DNA from: Virgibacillus sp. SK37
Lineage (GTDB): Bacteria; Bacillota; Bacilli; Bacillales; Amphibacillaceae
Assembly: GCF_000725285.1 (NCBI RefSeq)
Contig: NZ_CP007161.1
Location: forward strand, 605,911 to 669,910
Direction of reading: 5' to 3'
Length of the DNA stretch: 64,000 bases
Shown: in pieces, positions 34,919 through 46,160 of the stretch
Position numbering within the stretch: position 1 is the stretch's first letter
Layout of the letters: every line of letters begins with the position of its first letter
Translations under genes and position numbers: made by a program
Notes under the pieces: generated by a model
Told to the model about the DNA's origin: nothing
Seen by the model: only the letters and a program-made list of their open reading frames with translations
Databases searched by the model: none

Positions 34919-36219
34919 TTAGTCGTTACACCAGAGAAGAAATGGGCTCCATTTGGACGGAAGAAAATAAATTCAAGGCATGGCTAGAAGTAGAAATTTT
35001 AGCATGTGAAGCATGGAGTGAGCTTGGAGTCATCCCTAAGGGAGACGTGGAGAAGCTTCGTGCCAATGCCTCTTTTGATATCAATCGAATTTATGAAATT
35101 GAACAGGAAACAAGACACGATGTGGTTGCATTCACCCGGGCAGTTTCCGAAACATTAGGAGAAGAAAGAAAGTGGGTGCATTACGGATTAACCTCCACTG
35201 ATGTTGTCGATACGGCACTCTCCTATGTGATTAAACAAGCAAATGAAATTATCCGTAAAGACGTAACTGCTTTTATAGAAATATTAAAGAATAAAGCAAT
35301 TGAGCATAAGCACACTGTCATGATGGGACGGACGCACGGTGTACATGCAGAGCCGACAACATTCGGTTTAAAGCTCGCCCTTTGGTATGAAGAAATGAAG
35401 CGAAACTTAGAGCGCTTTGAACTTGCTGCTAAAAATATCGAGTTTGGTAAATTATCAGGTGCTGTTGGTACCTACGCGAACATTAATCCATTTGTGGAGA
35501 AGTATGTTTGTGAGAAATTGGGCTTGAGCCCTGCGCCAGTATCGACTCAAACCCTTCAACGGGATCGACACGCGGCTTATGTTTCTGCATTGGCATTAAT
35601 TGCAACTTCCATAGAAAAATTCGCAACAGAAATCCGTGGTTTGCAAAAAACCGAAACAAGAGAAGTAGAAGAATTATTTGCGAAAGGGCAAAAAGGTTCT
35701 TCAGCAATGCCGCACAAGCGCAATCCAATCGGTTCCGAAAATATGACGGGAATGGCAAGGGTTATTCGTGGTTACATGATGACAGCATATGAAAATGTTT
35801 CTCTATGGCATGAACGGGACATTTCGCATTCTTCCGCAGAACGGGTTATTTTGCCTGATGCGACGATCGCTTTAAATTATATGCTGAATCGTTTTTCTAC
35901 AATTGTTAAGAATTTAACCGTATTTCCGGAAAATATGAAGCGTAATATTGATAAAACATATGGTGTTATCTTCTCCCAACGTGTCCTCCTATCGTTAATT
36001 GATAAGGGAATGGCACGAGAAGCCGCATATGATATTGTTCAACCAAAAGCGATGCAGGCCTGGGAAACAGCAACTCATTTTAAGGATCTAGTGGAAGCTG
36101 AAGAGGAAATAACTACACGCCTAACACCAGAGGAAATTGATGCTTGCTTTGATTATACGTATCACTTAAAAAATGTAGACTTTATCTTCGAACGAATCGG
36201 GTTAACGGAAGGGGAGTAA
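34915..36219 (+). CDS. purB: Adenylosuccinate lyase
   Basis: 434 residues. Fumarase/aspartase superfamily signature [11 protein letters not shown] (active-site serine loop), TSTDVVDTA and [13 protein letters not shown]. Acts twice in purine synthesis: SAICAR to AICAR and adenylosuccinate to AMP. Overlaps purK by four bases; purC follows one base after its stop. Confidence 0.98.
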   Translation: MISRYTREEMGSIWTEENKFKAWLEVEILACEAWSELGVIPKGDVEKLRANASFDINRIYEIEQETRHDVVAFTRAVSETLGEERKWVHYGLTSTDVVDTALSYVIKQANEIIRKDVTAFIEILKNKAIEHKHTVMMGRTHGVHAEPTTFGLKLALWYEEMKRNLERFELAAKNIEFGKLSGAVGTYANINPFVEKYVCEKLGLSPAPVSTQTLQRDRHAAYVSALALIATSIEKFATEIRGLQKTETREVEELFAKGQKGSSAMPHKRNPIGSENMTGMARVIRGYMMTAYENVSLWHERDISHSSAERVILPDATIALNYMLNRFSTIVKNLTVFPENMKRNIDKTYGVIFSQRVLLSLIDKGMAREAAYDIVQPKAMQAWETATHFKDLVEAEEEITTRLTPEEIDACFDYTYHLKNVDFIFERIGLTEGE

Positions 36220-36220
36220 A

Positions 36221-36934
36221 ATGAGTCAATCTCTTTTATATGAAGGAAAAGCTAAGAAGGTTTATCAAACGGCAGATAAAAAAGGGCAGCTAATTTTAGC
36301 TTATAAAAACGATGCGACAGCTTTTAATGGTCAAAAGAAAGCTTTATTTGAAGGAAAAGGACGATTGAATAATGAAATTTCATCACGTATTTTTCAAATC
36401 CTTCACCAAAAAGGGATTGAGACCCATTTTATTGAACAGCTGAATGAAACAGAGCAACTGGTACATCAAACCAAAATTATCCCGATGGAAGTGGTCATAA
36501 GGAATATGGCTGCAGGGAGCATTACAAGTAGGCTTGGTATTGAAGAAAGAACCATATTCTCGCCTCCTCTCATTGAGTTGTTTTACAAGGAGGATTCCCT
36601 CGGAGATCCGTTGATGAATGATGAGCATGCACTTTATCTATGTAGTATTACTTCTTCAGAGTTGAGAGAAATTAAGGCAAAAGCATTAGAAATCAACACA
36701 CAGTTAATAGAAATATTTGCTGCAATAGGAATTACTTTAGTAGATTTCAAGATGGAATTTGGCAGACTTGCCAGTGGTGATATTGTGTTGGCAGACGAGA
36801 TTTCACCAGATACGTGCAGGCTATGGGATGTAACAACACAAGAAAAACTGGATAAGGATGTTTTTCGGCAAGGGACTGGAAATTTAATAGAAGTATATGA
36901 AGAAATACGACAACGACTGGAGGCAATATCATGA
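36221..36934 (+). CDS. purC: SAICAR synthetase
   Basis: 237 residues. Joins CAIR and aspartate using ATP. LYEGKAKKVYQT start, AFNGQKK, VIRNMAAGS and DFKMEFGR / EISPDTCRLWD motifs are all present. Begins one base after purB and overlaps purS by four bases. Confidence 0.98.
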   Translation: MSQSLLYEGKAKKVYQTADKKGQLILAYKNDATAFNGQKKALFEGKGRLNNEISSRIFQILHQKGIETHFIEQLNETEQLVHQTKIIPMEVVIRNMAAGSITSRLGIEERTIFSPPLIELFYKEDSLGDPLMNDEHALYLCSITSSELREIKAKALEINTQLIEIFAAIGITLVDFKMEFGRLASGDIVLADEISPDTCRLWDVTTQEKLDKDVFRQGTGNLIEVYEEIRQRLEAIS

Positions 36935-37182
36935 GAAAAGTTACTGTTTTCATTACATTGAAGCAAGGTGTGCTTGATCCGCAAGGCAAGGCTATACAGG
37001 AATCATTGAACTCTTTAGGATATAAAGAAATACAGGAAGCCCGGGTGGGGAAGTACATTGAATTGCAGGTGGAAGAAGGACCTGAACTGGAAGCAAGAGT
37101 GAAGGAAATGTGTGACAAGCTTTTAGCGAATCCGGTTATTGAGGATTATCGTTTCGATGTGGAGGAGGCTGTTCGCTCGTGA
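36931..37182 (+). CDS. purS: FGAM synthase small subunit PurS
   Basis: 83 residues, as expected. Structural and ammonia-transfer subunit of the three-protein PurSQL enzyme of Gram-positive bacteria. [18 protein letters not shown] and the C-terminal [13 protein letters not shown] are conserved. Overlaps purC and purQ by four bases each. Confidence 0.97.
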   Translation: MRKVTVFITLKQGVLDPQGKAIQESLNSLGYKEIQEARVGKYIELQVEEGPELEARVKEMCDKLLANPVIEDYRFDVEEAVRS

Positions 37183-37862
37183 AATTTGCAGTGATCGTAT
37201 TCCCGGGGTCCAATTGTGATCGTGATATGTACCATGCTATTAAAGATGTAATGAAAGCCGAAGCCGATCTGGTTTGGTATGAAAATAGTAATCTTGAAAA
37301 CTATGATGGGATTCTATTGCCTGGTGGATTTTCATATGGAGATTACCTACGCTCAGGAGCTGTTGCGGCAACTTCTGAAGTAATGAAGAAGGTGAGGGAA
37401 CATGCCTCCAAAGGGAAGCCGGTGCTCGGTGTCTGTAATGGGTTCCAGGTGTTAACCGAGGCTGGTCTGCTTCCGGGAGCACTTATGCGCAATAAGAATC
37501 TTTCCTTTATGTGTCACCAAGAGCCACTAGTAGTAAACAATAACAAAACACAGTTTACTACCGGTTATGAGCAAGAGGAAGTGATCCATCTGCCAATTGC
37601 CCATGGTGAAGGAAATTATTTTTGTGATGAAGCTACATTACAAGAATTAAAAAATAATAACCAAATTGTCTTCACATATAAAAATAACCCGAATGGTTCG
37701 ATTGAGAATATTGCCGGGATTGTTAATAAGGAAGGGAATGTGCTTGGTATGATGCCACATCCGGAACGTGCTGTAGAAGCATTATTAGGCAGTAAGGATG
37801 GGATGAAGTTATTTCAGTCGATGATTAAAAATTGGAGGGAATCCTATGTTACAAATGCATGA
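37179..37862 (+). CDS. purQ: FGAM synthase glutaminase subunit PurQ
   Basis: 227 residues from a GTG start overlapping the purS stop (GTGA). Class-I glutaminase: [21 protein letters not shown], nucleophile Cys in GVCNGFQ, and the His/Glu pair in MMPHPERA. Supplies ammonia to PurL. Overlaps purL by 17 bases. Confidence 0.98.
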   Translation: MKFAVIVFPGSNCDRDMYHAIKDVMKAEADLVWYENSNLENYDGILLPGGFSYGDYLRSGAVAATSEVMKKVREHASKGKPVLGVCNGFQVLTEAGLLPGALMRNKNLSFMCHQEPLVVNNNKTQFTTGYEQEEVIHLPIAHGEGNYFCDEATLQELKNNNQIVFTYKNNPNGSIENIAGIVNKEGNVLGMMPHPERAVEALLGSKDGMKLFQSMIKNWRESYVTNA

Positions 37863-40077
37863 TATCAGCCCAGAGCAAATCGAGAGCGAAAAGATTTACC
37901 GTGATATGGGGCTAAGTGATGAAGAATTCAACATGATTAAAAAGATTCTCAATCGATTACCAAACTTTACAGAGACTGGAATTTTCTCAGTTATGTGGTC
38001 AGAGCATTGCAGCTATAAAACATCGAAGCCCCTTTTAAGCAAATTTCCAACGAAAGCTCCACATGTATTGCAAGGACCTGGTGAAGGAGCGGGTATTATT
38101 GATATTGGGGATAATCAAGCTGTTGTTTTTAAAATCGAAAGCCATAATCATCCATCCGCAGTAGAGCCATATCAGGGGGCGGCAACAGGTGTTGGTGGAA
38201 TTATTCGTGATGTGTTCTCCATGGGTGCTCGCCCGGTAGCACTCATGAATTCACTGAGATTCGGTAATTTAACTACAGATCGGGTGAAATATCTGTTTTC
38301 TGAAGTCGTCAATGGTATTTCTGGATACGGAAACTGTGTTGGTGTACCTACTGTTGGTGGAGAAGTTCAATTTGATGAAAGCTATGAAGATAATCCGCTT
38401 GTAAATGCCATGTGTATTGGTTTAATCAGCCATGCTGAAATCCAAAAAGGTATTGCAGCTGGTGTTGGTAATACGGTTCTATACGCAGGAGCACCGACTG
38501 GACGTGACGGAATACACGGAGCAACATTTGCATCCGATGACCTAGGCGAAGATTCCGCCAAAGATCGCCCTGCCGTACAGGTTGGGGATCCGTTTATGGA
38601 GAAGTTACTTATCGAAGCATGCTTGGAAGTTATCCATTCGGATGCACTTGTAGGGATGCAGGATATGGGAGCAGCAGGACTGACATCTTCAGCCAGTGAA
38701 ATGGCAAGTAAAGCTGGAACAGGGATGGAAATGAATTTGGATCTGGTCCCACAGCGCGAACAAAATATGAACGCATATGAATTAATGTTATCAGAATCGC
38801 AGGAAAGAATGCTTCTTGTAGTTAAACAAGGAAGAGAACAAGAAATTATTGAAGTGTTTGAAAAATATGGTCTTCAAGCTGTTGCAGTAGGTGAAGTAAT
38901 TAGTGAAAAAGTGTTTCGTATTAAACAACATGGAGAAATAATGGCTGACATCCCTGTGGATTCCCTTGCAGACGATGCTCCAGTATTTCACATGCCTTCA
39001 GAGGAAGCGGCATATTACAAGGAATTTCAGCAAATGGAAATGGAAATTCCAACGGTTACTAATCATGCAGAGATGCTAAGAAAGCTGCTTCAACAACCAA
39101 CAATAGCGAGTAAAGAATGGGTCTATGATCAGTATGATTCCATGGTACAAACAAATACAGTTGTTACCCCAGGCTCCGATGCTGCTGTTATTCGTGTGAA
39201 AGGTACAGACAAAGCGTTAGCCATTACTACAGATTGTAACTCCCGTTATATTTATCTTGATCCAGAAACCGGTGGGAAAATAGCTGTCGCTGAGGCGGCA
39301 CGGAATATTGTCTGCTCTGGGGCACGTCCACTTGGTCTTACGGATGGTTTGAACTATGGTAATCCAACAAACCCGGAGATTTTCTGGCAAATGGAAAAAA
39401 GTGTAGAAGGAATGAGTGCAGCATGTGACGCGCTCGGTTCTCCAGTTATCAGCGGGAATGTTTCTTTATACAATCAATCAAAAGGAAAATCTATTTTCCC
39501 TACACCGATCGTAGGTATGGTTGGTCTTCATGAATCTCTTGATCATATTACACCTAGCCATTTTCAGCAGGCTGGACATCTCATTTATGTGATAGGAGAG
39601 GCGAAGGCAGAGTTTGGGGGCAGTGAGCTGCAAAACATAGTAAATAATGGAGTGTACGAAGGCAAAGCACCGACCATTGATTTGCAAGTTGAGGCTAAAA
39701 GACAACAGGAAATTTTAACTGCTATTAAAGAAGGTGTTATAGTATCTGCCCATGATCTTTCCGAAGGGGGATTAGCAGTAGCGTTGGCGGAAAGCCTGTT
39801 CCATGATAAAGAACTCGGTCTTGAGGTTTCCCTAAAAGGAGATAGTACTGTCCAATTATTTAGTGAGACACAGTCTCGGTTTGTTGTATCCGTACATGCT
39901 GAAAATAAAGAAAAATTTGAATCTATTGTTAGTAATGCCAGTCAAATTGGGATCGTTACAGATGATCAAATGTACACGATGAACGTAAATCACAAAACCA
40001 TCATTCAAGAAAATGCGCAAGAACTACAGAAATTATGGAAAGGAGCTATCCCATGCTTGCTGAACTCAAAGGCATAA
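37846..40077 (+). CDS. purL: FGAM synthase large subunit PurL
   Basis: 743 residues, the short Gram-positive form. Converts FGAR to FGAM with ATP and ammonia from Pur[30 protein letters not shown] and [10 protein letters not shown] are family landmarks. GGAGGG is 8 bases before the ATG. The stop lies 25 bases inside purF. Confidence 0.98.
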   Translation: MLQMHDISPEQIESEKIYRDMGLSDEEFNMIKKILNRLPNFTETGIFSVMWSEHCSYKTSKPLLSKFPTKAPHVLQGPGEGAGIIDIGDNQAVVFKIESHNHPSAVEPYQGAATGVGGIIRDVFSMGARPVALMNSLRFGNLTTDRVKYLFSEVVNGISGYGNCVGVPTVGGEVQFDESYEDNPLVNAMCIGLISHAEIQKGIAAGVGNTVLYAGAPTGRDGIHGATFASDDLGEDSAKDRPAVQVGDPFMEKLLIEACLEVIHSDALVGMQDMGAAGLTSSASEMASKAGTGMEMNLDLVPQREQNMNAYELMLSESQERMLLVVKQGREQEIIEVFEKYGLQAVAVGEVISEKVFRIKQHGEIMADIPVDSLADDAPVFHMPSEEAAYYKEFQQMEMEIPTVTNHAEMLRKLLQQPTIASKEWVYDQYDSMVQTNTVVTPGSDAAVIRVKGTDKALAITTDCNSRYIYLDPETGGKIAVAEAARNIVCSGARPLGLTDGLNYGNPTNPEIFWQMEKSVEGMSAACDALGSPVISGNVSLYNQSKGKSIFPTPIVGMVGLHESLDHITPSHFQQAGHLIYVIGEAKAEFGGSELQNIVNNGVYEGKAPTIDLQVEAKRQQEILTAIKEGVIVSAHDLSEGGLAVALAESLFHDKELGLEVSLKGDSTVQLFSETQSRFVVSVHAENKEKFESIVSNASQIGIVTDDQMYTMNVNHKTIIQENAQELQKLWKGAIPCLLNSKA

Positions 40078-41462
40078 ATGAAGAATGCGGCATTTTTGGA
40101 ATATGGGGTCATGAGAAGGCAGCAGAACTAACCTATTATGGTTTACATGCCTTGCAACATCGCGGGCAGGAAGGCGCAGGGGTTGTTGTCAGTGACGGAG
40201 CTAAGCTGAAGGTTCATAAGGATGTTGGTCTAGTGAATGATGTATTTAAAGATGCTGATTTTGACAGACTATCAGGCCACGCTGCAATTGGTCATGTGCG
40301 TTACGGAACCCAGGGTGAAGGTGGCTCTGACAATGTTCAACCACTACTGTTTCGTTCTCAAAATGGGAGTATGGCTTTAGCACATAATGGAAACATCATG
40401 AACGCATATAAGCTTCGTGGAGAATTGGAAGCAGAAGGAAGCATTTTTCAAACCACATCAGATACGGAAGTTCTTGCACATTTAATCAGAAAAAATGGCA
40501 GGGAGACGAATGAGCTTTCCATATCAGAAGCACTTCAACAAGTAGTTGGCGCCTATGCATATGTGGTTTTAAAGGAAGATAAAATGTTTGTTGCACTCGA
40601 TCCAAGAGGTATTCGTCCACTTTCCATTGGAAGATTGGGCAGTGCATATGTTGTAGCTTCGGAAACCTGTGCCTTTGATTTAATTGGGGCAACCTTTGAA
40701 AGGGAAGTTCTTCCTGGGGAATTGATTACGATCAGTGAGGCTGGTATGGATTTCACCCGTTTTGCTTTAAGGGAGCAACGGAAAATGTGTGCAATGGAAT
40801 ACGTCTATTTATCCAGACCAGATAGCAATTTAAACCATGTTAATGTTCATGCTTCCAGAAAAAGAATGGGTATGGAGCTGGCAAAAGAAGCTGCAGTGGA
40901 AGCGGATTGTGTTATTGGCGTTCCTGATTCAAGTATTTCCTCAGCAATAGGGTATGCCGAAGAAACAGGTTTACCTTATGAAATGGGAATCATAAAAAAT
41001 CGATATGTTGGCCGTACATTTATTCAACCATCTCAGGAATTACGGGAACAAGGGGTGAAAATGAAGCTGTCTCCAGTTCGTGGCATCGTTGAAGGACAAC
41101 GGATTGTACTAATTGATGATTCGATCGTCAGAGGTACTACAAGTAGAAGGATCGTCCGCATGCTAAAAGAAGCAGGAGCAAAAGAAGTACATGTCCGAAT
41201 TGCTTCCCCGTCAATAGAAAATCCATGTTATTACGGGATTGATATGTCAACAAGAGAAGAGTTAATTGCAGCAAACAACTCACCAGAGGAAATATGTGAA
41301 ATTATCGGAGCAGATAGCATTGCCTATTTGTCTGCAGGTGGACTGGAAGAAGCTATTGTAAAAGATAAGACAATACATCAGGGAATTTGTAATGCATGCT
41401 TTACAGGGAAATATCCAGTTACAGAAGAAGGGCGAGCAACCATTTCTTATATGAAATGTTAA
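40053..41462 (+). CDS. purF: Glutamine PRPP amidotransferase
   Basis: 469 residues from the ATG 7 bases after AAGGAGC (an upstream in-frame ATG adds six residues without a site). Starts [19 protein letters not shown], so an 11-residue propeptide is removed to free Cys12 as the glutaminase nucleophile, as in B. subtilis. PRPP-binding loop [12 protein letters not shown]. The cysteines expected for the 4Fe-4S cluster are present (CAMEYVY, NPCYYG, ICNACF). First committed step of the pathway; overlaps purL by 25 bases. Confidence 0.98.
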   Translation: MLAELKGINEECGIFGIWGHEKAAELTYYGLHALQHRGQEGAGVVVSDGAKLKVHKDVGLVNDVFKDADFDRLSGHAAIGHVRYGTQGEGGSDNVQPLLFRSQNGSMALAHNGNIMNAYKLRGELEAEGSIFQTTSDTEVLAHLIRKNGRETNELSISEALQQVVGAYAYVVLKEDKMFVALDPRGIRPLSIGRLGSAYVVASETCAFDLIGATFEREVLPGELITISEAGMDFTRFALREQRKMCAMEYVYLSRPDSNLNHVNVHASRKRMGMELAKEAAVEADCVIGVPDSSISSAIGYAEETGLPYEMGIIKNRYVGRTFIQPSQELREQGVKMKLSPVRGIVEGQRIVLIDDSIVRGTTSRRIVRMLKEAGAKEVHVRIASPSIENPCYYGIDMSTREELIAANNSPEEICEIIGADSIAYLSAGGLEEAIVKDKTIHQGICNACFTGKYPVTEEGRATISYMKC

Positions 41463-41487
41463 CACTAAGTTAAAAGGTGGATGAATG

Positions 41488-42507
41488 ATGGGGAATGTTT
41501 ATAAAGAAGCAGGTGTAGATGTAGAAAAAGGCTATGAGGCTGTTGAACGAATGAAGAAGCATATAGAAAGGACAACTCGCCCTGAAGTATTGGGTGGAAT
41601 TGGGGCCTTTGCCGGATTATTTGAATTGACATCCTTTAACTACAAAGAACCAGTATTAGTTTCCGGCACAGACGGTGTCGGTACAAAGTTAAAGTTAGCT
41701 ATCCAATTACAGAAGCATGACACAGTAGGAAAAGATCTTGTTGCAATGTGTGTAAATGATATTGTAGCACAGGGTGCACAGCCATTATTTTTTCTTGATT
41801 ACATTGCTTGCGGAAAAAATGAACCTTCCATGATTGAGCAGCTAGTTGCCGGAATTTCCGATGGTTGTGTAGATGCAGGAGCAGCATTGATCGGTGGTGA
41901 GACTGCGGAAATGCCAGGAATGTACCAGGATCAAGACTATGATTTAGCTGGATTCGTTGTAGGAATTGCGGAAAAGTCGAACTTAGTGACAGGAGAATCC
42001 ATTCAGGCAGGAGATGCAGTTATTGGTCTAGCCTCTAGTGGAATTCATTCCAATGGCTATTCTTTAGTTCGCAAAATTGTAGATGGTTTGGCTTTGGAAG
42101 AAAACCATGGGTTAAACAGCACGCTTGGAGAGGCCTTATTAACACCAACAAAGATTTATGCGAAAGCCCTAAAGGAAGTTATGAACAAGGTGAAGGTGAA
42201 AGGGATCTCCCATATTACCGGCGGAGGATTTTATGAAAATTTTCCACGCATGCTTCCAAAAGGACTCGGTGTAAAACTAAATACGAATTCATGGGAAATT
42301 CCAGAAATCTTTCCATTTCTCCAAAAGACGGGCTCCATTACGGAAGAAGAAATGTTTGGTGTTTTTAATATGGGAATTGGTATGGCAATCGTAACGGAGA
42401 AGGAAAATGCGGAGCAAGTGTTAAGCATATTGCAGGAAAGTGGGGAAAAGGCTTACCACATTGGTGAAGTAATTACTGGTGAAGGAGTCCATTTTACAAA
42501 TGAGTAA
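41488..42507 (+). CDS. purM: AIR synthetase
   Basis: 339 residues. The ATG at 41488 is seven bases after AAAGGTGG and matches the usual start ([21 protein letters not shown]); an ATG three bases earlier is possible. [15 protein letters not shown] and [15 protein letters not shown] are conserved. Cyclises FGAM to AIR. The stop overlaps the purN start region. Confidence 0.98.
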   Translation: MGNVYKEAGVDVEKGYEAVERMKKHIERTTRPEVLGGIGAFAGLFELTSFNYKEPVLVSGTDGVGTKLKLAIQLQKHDTVGKDLVAMCVNDIVAQGAQPLFFLDYIACGKNEPSMIEQLVAGISDGCVDAGAALIGGETAEMPGMYQDQDYDLAGFVVGIAEKSNLVTGESIQAGDAVIGLASSGIHSNGYSLVRKIVDGLALEENHGLNSTLGEALLTPTKIYAKALKEVMNKVKVKGISHITGGGFYENFPRMLPKGLGVKLNTNSWEIPEIFPFLQKTGSITEEEMFGVFNMGIGMAIVTEKENAEQVLSILQESGEKAYHIGEVITGEGVHFTNE

Positions 42508-43078
42508 AGTAAAAGCGGCGGTATTTGCATCTGGAACTGGAAGTAATTTTCAAGCATTGCTGGAGACGGATGGCTTAGAATGTGAAATTGTTCTTTTGGT
42601 AAGTGATAGACCTCATGCAGCCGTAATAGATAAAGCATCTGCCTATAAAATTCCTGTGTTCGCTTTTAATCCCAAAAGCTTTTCCTCCAAAGCAGCCTTT
42701 GAAAAACGAATAGTGGAGTGCCTACAGAAGGCTGGGGTGAGTTGGATCTTCTTAGCAGGTTATATGCGGCTCGTTGGGCCCACGTTATTGGAGGCTTTTC
42801 ATAATAAAATTATAAATATTCACCCATCCTTACTGCCGGAATTTCCCGGTAAAGATGCGATTGGCCAGGCGTATCAGTCCGGCGTAGGAGAAACGGGGGT
42901 CACGATTCATTATGTAGATGAAGGAATGGACACAGGCCCAATAATTGCTCAGGAGTCTATAAAAATTTCAAATGAAGATACAGAACGATCATTAAAGGAA
43001 AAAATACAACAGGTCGAACATCAATTGTATCCGAAAGTAATTAACCAACTTTTACAGCAAAGTGAGGAATTGAGATGA
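42500..43078 (+). CDS. purN: GAR formyltransferase
   Basis: 192 residues starting at [21 protein letters not shown]; an upstream GTG in frame is inside purM and unlikely. Folate-binding and catalytic motifs [16 protein letters not shown] (Asn-His) and [13 protein letters not shown] (Asp) are intact. Overlaps purM by eight bases and purH by four. Confidence 0.97.
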   Translation: MSKVKAAVFASGTGSNFQALLETDGLECEIVLLVSDRPHAAVIDKASAYKIPVFAFNPKSFSSKAAFEKRIVECLQKAGVSWIFLAGYMRLVGPTLLEAFHNKIINIHPSLLPEFPGKDAIGQAYQSGVGETGVTIHYVDEGMDTGPIIAQESIKISNEDTERSLKEKIQQVEHQLYPKVINQLLQQSEELR

Positions 43079-44610
43079 AAAAAAGAGCCCTGATCAGTGT
43101 ATCTAACAAAGAAGATATCATTGATTTCGCAAACAATCTTACTGAACTAGGAGTGGAAATTATTTCTACTGGTGGGACTTTACGTGCCTTGAGGGAAGCT
43201 GGAATTCCAGCCCTCTCGGTAGATGAAGTGACCGGGTTTCCTGAGATTCTTGATGGTCGTGTAAAGACCTTGCATCCGTTTATACATGGAGGCTTACTTG
43301 CGAAGCGATCAAAAGCAGCTCACATGGAACAATTGGAAGCAAATCAAATTACACCAATTGACTTTGTCATTGTAAACCTTTACCCGTTCAAACAAACGCT
43401 TGAACAAAAGGGTGTTGCTCATGAAGAAGTGATCGAAAACATTGATATTGGTGGGCCAACGATGCTTCGCGCAGCAGCTAAAAACTACGCAGATATTACG
43501 GTAGTTGTCGACCCAACGGATTACCCGTTCATTATAGAAAATTTACGAAATAATACGATGGATATGAATAAACGTCAACAGCTTGCAGCAAAGGTATTTC
43601 GTCATACAGCTAACTATGATGCATTAATCGCAAATTATTTTACAGAGCGAACGGAAGAAAGATTTCCGGAAACCTATACCATTACATATGAAAAAGCTCA
43701 GAATTTACGCTATGGAGAAAACCCTCATCAAGAAGCAGCTTTTTATAGAAAACCGCTTAGTGGGGGAATGAATCTTGCCACAGCGCAACAATTACATGGA
43801 AAAGAGCTATCTTATAATAATATTCAGGATGCAAATGCTGCCCTGGAAATTATTTCAGAATACTTAGACTTCCCAGCAGTTGTAGCTGTTAAGCATATGA
43901 ATCCTTGTGGGATCGGAGTTGCCGAAACCATCAGTCAAGCTTTTGATCGGGCATATGAGGCAGATCCTATTTCCATTTTTGGTGGTATTGTTGCCTCCAA
44001 TAGAGAAATTGATGAAGCAACAGCAATGGAGCTGAGCAAGGTATTCTTAGAAATTATACTTGCACCTGGATTTACAGAAAAAGCGTTGGACATTTTGACA
44101 CAAAAGAAAAATATTCGTCTGCTTAAATTAGATATAGGGTCGAATGAAGCAACCACTCACAAGGTAACGAGTGTAGGTGGAGGGGTTTTGATCCAATCAC
44201 AGGATGATGGGAAGGTAAAGCCTGAGGAGCTAACTGTCGCCACGAAGCGCCAACCAACAGAACAGGAGTTAACCGATTTACTTTTTGCATGGAAAGCTGT
44301 AAAGCATGTGAAGTCAAATGCAATTGTACTTGCAAAAGAAAATCAGACCATTGGTATCGGAGCTGGCCAGATGAATAGAATAGGAGCCGCCCAAATAGCG
44401 ATTGAACAAGCAGGAGATAAAGCTATAGGATCAGTGCTTGCTTCGGATGCTTTCTTCCCAATGCCAGATACAGTTGAAGCAGCAGTCAAGGCTGGTGTAA
44501 CAGCGATAATTCAGCCTGGCGGATCCAAGCGTGATGAGGACTCCATTAAGGTTTGTGATGAAAACAATATCGCTATGGTTTATACAGGAATGCGTCATTT
44601 TAAACATTAA
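43075..44610 (+). CDS. purH: Bifunctional AICAR transformylase / IMP cyclohydrolase
   Basis: 511 residues. N-terminal IMP cyclohydrolase domain (ISVSNKEDIIDFA, STGGTLRALREAG, GGRVKTLHP-like DGRVKTLHPFIHGG) and C-terminal transformylase domain (RYGENPHQEAAFY, VKHMNPCGIG, ASDAFFPMPDTVE). Performs the last two steps to IMP. Overlaps purN. Confidence 0.98.
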   Translation: MKKRALISVSNKEDIIDFANNLTELGVEIISTGGTLRALREAGIPALSVDEVTGFPEILDGRVKTLHPFIHGGLLAKRSKAAHMEQLEANQITPIDFVIVNLYPFKQTLEQKGVAHEEVIENIDIGGPTMLRAAAKNYADITVVVDPTDYPFIIENLRNNTMDMNKRQQLAAKVFRHTANYDALIANYFTERTEERFPETYTITYEKAQNLRYGENPHQEAAFYRKPLSGGMNLATAQQLHGKELSYNNIQDANAALEIISEYLDFPAVVAVKHMNPCGIGVAETISQAFDRAYEADPISIFGGIVASNREIDEATAMELSKVFLEIILAPGFTEKALDILTQKKNIRLLKLDIGSNEATTHKVTSVGGGVLIQSQDDGKVKPEELTVATKRQPTEQELTDLLFAWKAVKHVKSNAIVLAKENQTIGIGAGQMNRIGAAQIAIEQAGDKAIGSVLASDAFFPMPDTVEAAVKAGVTAIIQPGGSKRDEDSIKVCDENNIAMVYTGMRHFKH

Positions 44611-44646
44611 ATAGAACAACCCAACATGCTTGAAAGGGGATTGGAA

Positions 44647-45891
44647 ATGAACGTATTAGTCGTTGGCCGCGGTGGCCGTGAGCATAGTATTATTAAGAAG
44701 TTGACTAAAAGTCCACAAGTGGAAAACCTCTATGCAGCACCAGGAAATGGAGGCATAAGGGAAGAGGCAACATGTGTAGCAATTGATGAAATGGACATGA
44801 ATGGTTTAGTTGAATTTGCTAAAAGTAATTCCATTGATCTTACTATTGTGGGGCCGGAAAACCCGTTAAATGCAGGTATTGCCAATCATTTTACAGAAGC
44901 GGGATTAACCGTTTTTGCTCCTTCCAAAGAAGCTGCTTTGTTAGAAGGAAGTAAAAGCTTTGCCAAAGAATTTATGGAAAAACACAACATTCCAACAGCC
45001 GCTTATGCAACTTTTACTTCTGTTGAAAAAGCAAAAGATTACATTGAGGCAAAGGGCGCACCAATTGTTATCAAAGCAGACGGACTGGCCGCGGGCAAAG
45101 GCGTAGTAGTTGCATTAACGAAAGAGCAAGCATTGGAAGCTGTAGATCAAATGATGGTTAATAAGGCATTTGCAGGAGCTGGGGCAACAATTGTTGTGGA
45201 GGAATTCCTTGAAGGAAAAGAGTTCTCATTAATGGCTTTTGTGCATGGCAATAAAGTTTTTCCAATGGTAACTGCAAGAGATCATAAACGTGCTTATGAT
45301 AACGATCAAGGACCAAACACTGGAGGGATGGGTGCTTTTGCTCCAGTTAACGACGTAACTAAGGAACACCTTGACTTTGCTTATTCAGAGATTCTGCAAA
45401 AAACAGCTGACGGATTAGTAAGGGAAGGGCGTGCTTTTAGTGGGATCCTCTATGCAGGGCTCATTATGACTAAAGAAGGGCCAAAGGTAATTGAGTTCAA
45501 TACACGCTTTGGTGATCCGGAAACTCAAGTGGTCTTACCATTGCTGAAAAATGACCTCGTACAGGTAATAATAGATGTTCTTCAAGGAAAGGATCCACTG
45601 CTTGAATGGGAGAAAGCTTCTTGTGTCGGTGTTGTTATAGCCGCGAAAGGCTATCCGGGTACATATAAAAAGGGGATAAAACTGCCAGAATGGAAACACG
45701 CCCCAAACTTTTTCACCGTACATGCTGGCACGAAGTGGGACGGGAATACAGTCGTTTCAGATGGAGGCAGAGTGCTATTAGCAGGAGCCAAAGAAGTGAA
45801 CCAAGAAACAGCACAGCATACAGTATATGAAATGCTCGATTCCCTGGACATGAAGGAAGGCTACTTTTATCGTAAAGATATTGGCATGTGA
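44647..45891 (+). CDS. purD: GAR synthetase
   Basis: 414 residues from MNVLVVGRGGREHSI, seven bases after AAAGGGG; an ATG 21 bases earlier lies before the ribosome site. ATP-grasp enzyme: KADGLAAGKGV, RDHKRAYDNDQGPNTGGMGA, EFNTRFGDPE. Last gene of the operon; a G-T wobble-rich terminator follows. Confidence 0.97.
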   Translation: MNVLVVGRGGREHSIIKKLTKSPQVENLYAAPGNGGIREEATCVAIDEMDMNGLVEFAKSNSIDLTIVGPENPLNAGIANHFTEAGLTVFAPSKEAALLEGSKSFAKEFMEKHNIPTAAYATFTSVEKAKDYIEAKGAPIVIKADGLAAGKGVVVALTKEQALEAVDQMMVNKAFAGAGATIVVEEFLEGKEFSLMAFVHGNKVFPMVTARDHKRAYDNDQGPNTGGMGAFAPVNDVTKEHLDFAYSEILQKTADGLVREGRAFSGILYAGLIMTKEGPKVIEFNTRFGDPETQVVLPLLKNDLVQVIIDVLQGKDPLLEWEKASCVGVVIAAKGYPGTYKKGIKLPEWKHAPNFFTVHAGTKWDGNTVVSDGGRVLLAGAKEVNQETAQHTVYEMLDSLDMKEGYFYRKDIGM

Positions 45892-45893
45892 TC

Positions 45894-45937
45894 CCATCCA
45901 CTCTCATATTGTAATGAGGGTGGGTGGTTTTTTTATT
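45894..45937 (+). terminator. Terminator of the pur operon
   Basis: CCATCCACTCTCATT / AATGAGGGTGGGTGG (two wobble pairs) with seven T's. The 220 bases from here to the next gene show no convincing promoter; TATAAT at 46082 lacks a well-placed -35. Confidence 0.85.
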
Positions 45938-46160
45938 CCTAGAAACCGACAAACAGAAACTGTGAAGGAGCAAGTTCCTAACCATAAGTAAACTAAACCG
46001 TTTATGGGGTTTTAACATTCTTTTCTTCTAACATGTTCATCGGTAATGTGCTTCAAATTTTTTTGTCACAAAATAGTCATGTATAATTTACAATAACTTT
46101 ACTGCGTTAAAGTGAGAAGTATGTTAAACTAGAAAAAAATAATTTGTTGGAGAGTTGTTC